Part shown: one piece after another, positions 31,742-36,575 of the stretch
Layout of the letters: every line of letters begins with the position of its first letter
Numbering within the stretch: position 1 is the stretch's first letter
Source: Clostridium magnum DSM 2767
Lineage (GTDB): Bacteria; Bacillota; Clostridia; Clostridiales; Clostridiaceae
Direction of reading: 5' to 3'
DNA: 36,575 bases
Assembly (NCBI RefSeq): GCF_001623875.1
Contig: NZ_LWAE01000019.1
Span: 1 to 36,575, forward strand
Program-made: the position numbers and the translations under genes
Notes under the pieces: generated by a model
Told to the model about the DNA's origin: nothing
Databases searched by the model: none
The model's input: only the letters and a program-made list of their open reading frames with translations

Positions 31742-32911
31742 TTACCATTCATTAATAAAACTATAGAGAGCAGGATAAACATTTAATTGAGCCATTAAAT
31801 TTAAATATTCGGACATGGCATCTTCATTTTCATCTTTTATTTTTACCGCTCTAATCATGAGGTTTTTAGGGGTTTCTAATGGTGATATATATTCAACAAC
31901 GGAGGTGTCATATCCTTTAGCTTCTAATAGTAGAGATCTCATGCCATCTGTTAATATGTCAGCTAAGCGCGTTTTAAATACACCGTGTTTTAATATACTT
32001 TTAAAAGGATCATATGAATACTGACTTAAAAGTTCTCTATGGCAACAAGGTACAGCAACTATTGCATCTGAATATAGTCTTATCCCAAGTGCTAGAGCCA
32101 TATCAGTAGCCGTATCACAGGCATGAAGAGACATAACTACATTGATTTTATTTTTAGGATTATAGTTTTTAATGTCTATTGCATGGAATTCCATATTTCT
32201 ATATCCTAAGTTATCAGCTATTTTTTTCGAAGATTCTATAACACTTTCTTTGTAATCTAGACCAATAAAGTGACATTTTATTTTTTTTACTTCAGTTAAA
32301 TAATAATTTAAGACAAAGGATAAATAAGACTTTCCGCATCCGCAGTCTAGTATTGTTAAGGTTTGTTTCTTAGGTAATTTGTTTAACATTTCATCAAAAA
32401 GTTCTACATAATGATCAATTTGATTGTACTTTCTAATTTTATCATTTTTTATTTTTCCATCCTTGGTCATAATGTTTATTTCTTTTAGAAGGGAGTCTGC
32501 CTTACCTGCTTTTATGTAGTAATTTCTATTTAACAAGGTAGAAGTTTCTGAAGGAGTAGAAAGATCTTTTGAGTCATCTTCCTTTGTTTCGATATTTTTC
32601 ATCTTTACATTCTTATTATCTGCTTCAATCAATATATCTGTTCCTCTTTCGCTATAGATTAGAGTAACACTATCATAATTAATAGAATAATTACAGATTT
32701 TATTTATTAGGTCATCTATAGATAAGATTTCTGTTCTGCCGTTGAAGTTGAATTTTATATTTGGAGATTCATATTCACCGATACCTTTAAAATTTTTTGA
32801 ACCCGCTTTATATGTAATTTTTATATTCTTAAATATATTACTATTTTCCTCAAATCTACTCTTAACTCCTATTAAAAATAAATTTAATTTTGATATAGTT
32901 TGTTTGTTCAT
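31742..32911 (-). CDS. SAM-dependent methyltransferase (Methyltransf_32-like)
   Basis: A 389-residue protein. Residues 1 to about 130 are a less conserved, Lys/Asn-rich domain. The Rossmann-type catalytic half begins with LTILDCGCGKSYLSFVL (about 184-200), then FIGLDYKESVIESS, HAIDIKNYN, and VVMSLHACDTATDMAL with VPCCHRELL. The LHACD and PCCH blocks are shared with the Methyltransf_32 group (GSTCD, METTL25-like). The substrate is not known; RNA is a fair guess. Start is the complement of 32909-32911; AAGGATG lies just before it. It stands alone. Confidence 0.85.
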   Translation of the reverse strand: MNKQTISKLNLFLIGVKSRFEENSNIFKNIKITYKAGSKNFKGIGEYESPNIKFNFNGRTEILSIDDLINKICNYSINYDSVTLIYSERGTDILIEADNKNVKMKNIETKEDDSKDLSTPSETSTLLNRNYYIKAGKADSLLKEINIMTKDGKIKNDKIRKYNQIDHYVELFDEMLNKLPKKQTLTILDCGCGKSYLSFVLNYYLTEVKKIKCHFIGLDYKESVIESSKKIADNLGYRNMEFHAIDIKNYNPKNKINVVMSLHACDTATDMALALGIRLYSDAIVAVPCCHRELLSQYSYDPFKSILKHGVFKTRLADILTDGMRSLLLEAKGYDTSVVEYISPLETPKNLMIRAVKIKDENEDAMSEYLNLMAQLNVYPALYSFINEW

Positions 32912-33088
32912 GAAAACACATCCTTAATTTATGATTTTAAACTATATTGATAATATAAACATATACGTTTATATTATCAATATCTTTTATGCTATAATGT
33001 TACATGTATTTAACTAAAAACATGGGGTAAATTAATAAAAAGGTAAAATAAATTACCCTCTTCAGTATAATAAATGGGAGAGATTAAA

Positions 33089-34024
33089 ATGTTAAAAGAA
33101 CATCAGGTAACTGTAGATTTAGTAAAAGGTAGTAAAAGCGAATATATTATAAGAGATATTTTAGGTATAACTATAGGAAGAGTATACATTATTGAACTTT
33201 CTAAGGAAAATAGATACTGTAGTTTTAGAATAAAATTTTATAAGTCTGATGAATTAAGTTATGAGCCGTTAAAGGAATCAATAAATATATTTTTAATTTC
33301 CTTATTTAAAAATATGGATGTTAACAAAGTTAATGTGTTTGCAGATGAAGAAATAAACATTATGTCTTTTACTGATTTAGGCTTTAATCTAGAAGGTATT
33401 GTGTCAAGGAGCATAATATCTAATGGTACATACAGAGATGAACTTTTATTTGGTATAGATTTTGAAACTTTTAATAATGAACATAAATATAGGGAACCAG
33501 AAGCAAAAGGAATAAGTGTAAGTCTTTCGGTGTTAACTCCAAGTGACGCAGAGGATGTTTTAAAGTATTACTTAAAAAATAAAGAATACTTAAGTCCTTT
33601 TGAACCAGATAGAGATGATAGTTTTTATACATTACCTGTTCAAAAAAGAAACTTGATCGAAGGATATAAACAGTTTTTAAATGGAGATAGTGTTAACTTT
33701 GGTATTTATAGAGGTAATAAGTTTATAGGTAAGGTACAGATATCTAATATAATTATAGGAGTTTTTAAAAGTGCATTTGTGGGATATTCAATAGATAGGG
33801 AAGAACAAGGAAAAGGATATATGAAGGAGACTTTAAATCTCGTATCAAAATATGCTTTTGATGAAATGGGATTGCATAGATTAGAAGCATCAACTCTTGT
33901 AGATAATGTAAAATCTCAAAGGGTACTAAAAGCATGTGGATTTAAGGAACTTGGAATTAGTGAGAAATATTTGTTTATTAATGGTAAATGGAGAGACCAT
34001 ATAATTTTTTATAAAACAAAATAA
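33089..34024 (+). CDS. GNAT acetyltransferase (RimJ/RimL-like C-terminal domain)
   Basis: A 311-residue protein. The C-terminal ~170 residues are a GNAT domain of the RimJ type: LTPSDAEDVLKYYLKN, FGIYRGNKFIGKVQI, FVGYSIDREEQGKGYMKETL (acetyl-CoA loop EQGKGY) and HRLEASTLVDNVKSQRVLKA. The N-terminal ~130 residues look like a second, degenerate GNAT fold (GRVYIIELSKENRYCSFRIKF, FTDLGFNLEG). The acceptor is unknown. ATG 33089 follows GGGAGAG; the upstream ATG at 33074 overlaps that site. Confidence 0.88.
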   Translation: MLKEHQVTVDLVKGSKSEYIIRDILGITIGRVYIIELSKENRYCSFRIKFYKSDELSYEPLKESINIFLISLFKNMDVNKVNVFADEEINIMSFTDLGFNLEGIVSRSIISNGTYRDELLFGIDFETFNNEHKYREPEAKGISVSLSVLTPSDAEDVLKYYLKNKEYLSPFEPDRDDSFYTLPVQKRNLIEGYKQFLNGDSVNFGIYRGNKFIGKVQISNIIIGVFKSAFVGYSIDREEQGKGYMKETLNLVSKYAFDEMGLHRLEASTLVDNVKSQRVLKACGFKELGISEKYLFINGKWRDHIIFYKTK

Positions 34025-34342
34025 GAAATTTTAAATATAGGATTTAAGGCTGCGGACAAATCTATTTTGTAAGCAGTTTTTATTTGCAGTTTAAATGTTG
34101 TACAGCCCAATATAATGGCATAGGTTTTTAGTTTAGAGAATAAAAGTTTAAAAGATGAACAAAAACGTTGCCAAGTGTGTCAAATGTTAATAAAGTGAGA
34201 TATATATAGAAAAATTAAGTAAATCTCAATTAAACTTCAAATTTAGTGTGATTACAATATATGTAATTACAAATTTATGATAAGATTATACATGTTGTCG
34301 CGAAAAACGACAAAGCTTAACAAAAACAACTAAAAAAAGTTG

Positions 34343-34371
34343 TTGACAAAGTTGAGTTAACATGATAAACT
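34343..34371 (+). promoter_or_regulatory. rRNA operon promoter
   Basis: TTGACA (34343-34348), 17 bp, TAAACT (34366-34371), 149 bp before 16S. A weaker upstream candidate is TTGCCA (34168-34173), 17 bp, TAAAGT (34191-34196). A hairpin TTGTCG / CGACAA (34295-34313) lies between. Otherwise 34025-34342 holds nothing I can identify. Confidence 0.82.
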
Positions 34372-34400
34372 ACAAAGGTCGCTGAGATGAGCGACATGAT

Positions 34401-34425
34401 CCTTGAAAATTAAACAGAGGTTAAA
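34401..34425 (+). other. 16S leader arm of the processing stem
   Basis: This 25-nt stretch (CCTTGAAAATTAAACAGAGG...) is complementary at about 22 of 25 positions to 36070-36094, beyond the 16S 3' end. The two arms would bring the ends of pre-16S together as an RNase III substrate. Confidence 0.75.
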
Positions 34426-34519
34426 AATCAGATGATTTTTATTAAATAAACTAAACCAGCAATTCTTTAACTACTATATATTAGTAGTGAGTAAAACAGT
34501 AATGAGCATTCAAACTTTT

Positions 34520-36296
<1,777 letters not shown>

Positions 36297-36575
36297 GGTC
36301 AAGCTACAAAGGGCGCATGGTGAATGCCTTGGCACCAGAAGCCGAAGAAGGACGCGATAAGCTGCGATAAGCTTTGGGTAGGCGCAAATAGCCAGTGATC
36401 CAGAGATTTCCGAATGGGGCAACCCACATTACTAACGTAATGTACTGTAAACTGAATTCATAGGTTTATAGAGGTATACCCGGGGAACTGAAACATCTAA
36501 GTACCCGGAGGAAGAGAAAGAAAAATCGATTTTCTAAGTAGCGGCGAGCGAAAGGGAAAGAGCCCAAACCAGGAA
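36297..36575 (+). rRNA. 23S rRNA, 5' part (continues beyond window)
   Basis: Begins GGTCAAGCTACAAAGGGCGC, followed by GGTGAATGCCTTGGCAC and GAAGGACGCGATAAGC, the conserved 23S 5' domain, and runs to the window end. Confidence 0.96.

Noticed and set aside
34295..34313. Hairpin TTGTCG / CGACAA upstream of the rRNA promoter as terminator of the GNAT gene
   Set aside because: The stem is short and no T run follows; no clear terminator is seen for that gene.

Overview
The window is low-GC, AT-rich DNA from a clostridium, most likely Clostridium sensu stricto. The 16S rRNA reads like cluster I, and sporulation genes (bofA, ytaF), a large SRP RNA with an Alu-type domain, T-box leaders and ferredoxin-rich proteins all fit. 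I cannot name the species. The gene set (serS, tadA, dnaX, ybaB, recR, yaaL, bofA beside rRNA operons) is what is usually found near oriC in clostridia. Both ends lie inside rRNA operons on the + strand: a 23S tail, 5S and two tRNAs at the left; 16S, spacer and the first part of 23S at the right.

Layout. 1-1478: rRNA/tRNA end and terminator. 1.5-9.3 kb: HD-domain protein, NiaR repressor, DUF362 ferredoxin protein, UPF0182 membrane protein, L,D-transpeptidase, and a GlpA/LhgO-like flavoprotein with a DUF1667 partner. 9.4-11.7 kb: T-box plus serS, then a twice-repeated tRNA-Ser(TGA)/tRNA-Ser(GCT) pair and tRNA-Arg(ACG). 11.7-13.6 kb: a small plasmid-like cassette (ribbon-helix-helix regulator, ParM-like actin, ParR-like protein) lying between the 3' end of tRNA-Arg and a decayed copy of that 3' end. 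13.6-17.3 kb: psd, a TetR regulator, a UbiB/AarF-type kinase and a phasin-like protein. 17.4-19.5 kb: tRNA-Arg(CCT), tadA, a 640-bp relict flanked by a ~110-bp duplication of the tadA end, tRNA-Ser(CGA), tRNA-Ser(GGA) and SRP RNA. 19.6-23.7 kb: dnaX, ybaB, recR, yaaL, bofA, ytaF. 23.8-27.6 kb: a DnaA-box cluster over the sfsA start, a Nudix hydrolase, a TIM-barrel protein, an EFR1 flavodoxin-ferredoxin and two small Cys-containing proteins. 27.7-31.7 kb: tandem T-box leader, a class V aminotransferase (serC role), serA and DUF1015. 31.7-34 kb: a methyltransferase and a GNAT enzyme. Then the next rRNA operon.

How it works together. A serine theme runs through the window. Serine biosynthesis (aminotransferase, serA) and charging (serS) both sit behind T-boxes whose specifier reads UCC and whose antiterminator bulge is UGGC. 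Both features match the tRNA-Ser(GGA) at 19 kb, which ends GCCA. Six of the ten tRNA genes are serine tRNAs covering four anticodons. TadA and its classical substrate tRNA-Arg(ACG) are also both present.

The most novel-looking part is the pair of relict elements at 11.7-13.6 and 18.1-18.75 kb. They share TTGTATCTAC boxes spaced 22 bp apart, share other upstream sequence, and are each flanked by a duplicated piece of a tRNA-linked target. They look like remains of two integrations of one family of ParM-type plasmids or mini-elements. The second has lost parM and now sits beside a 29-residue, lysine-rich peptide gene.
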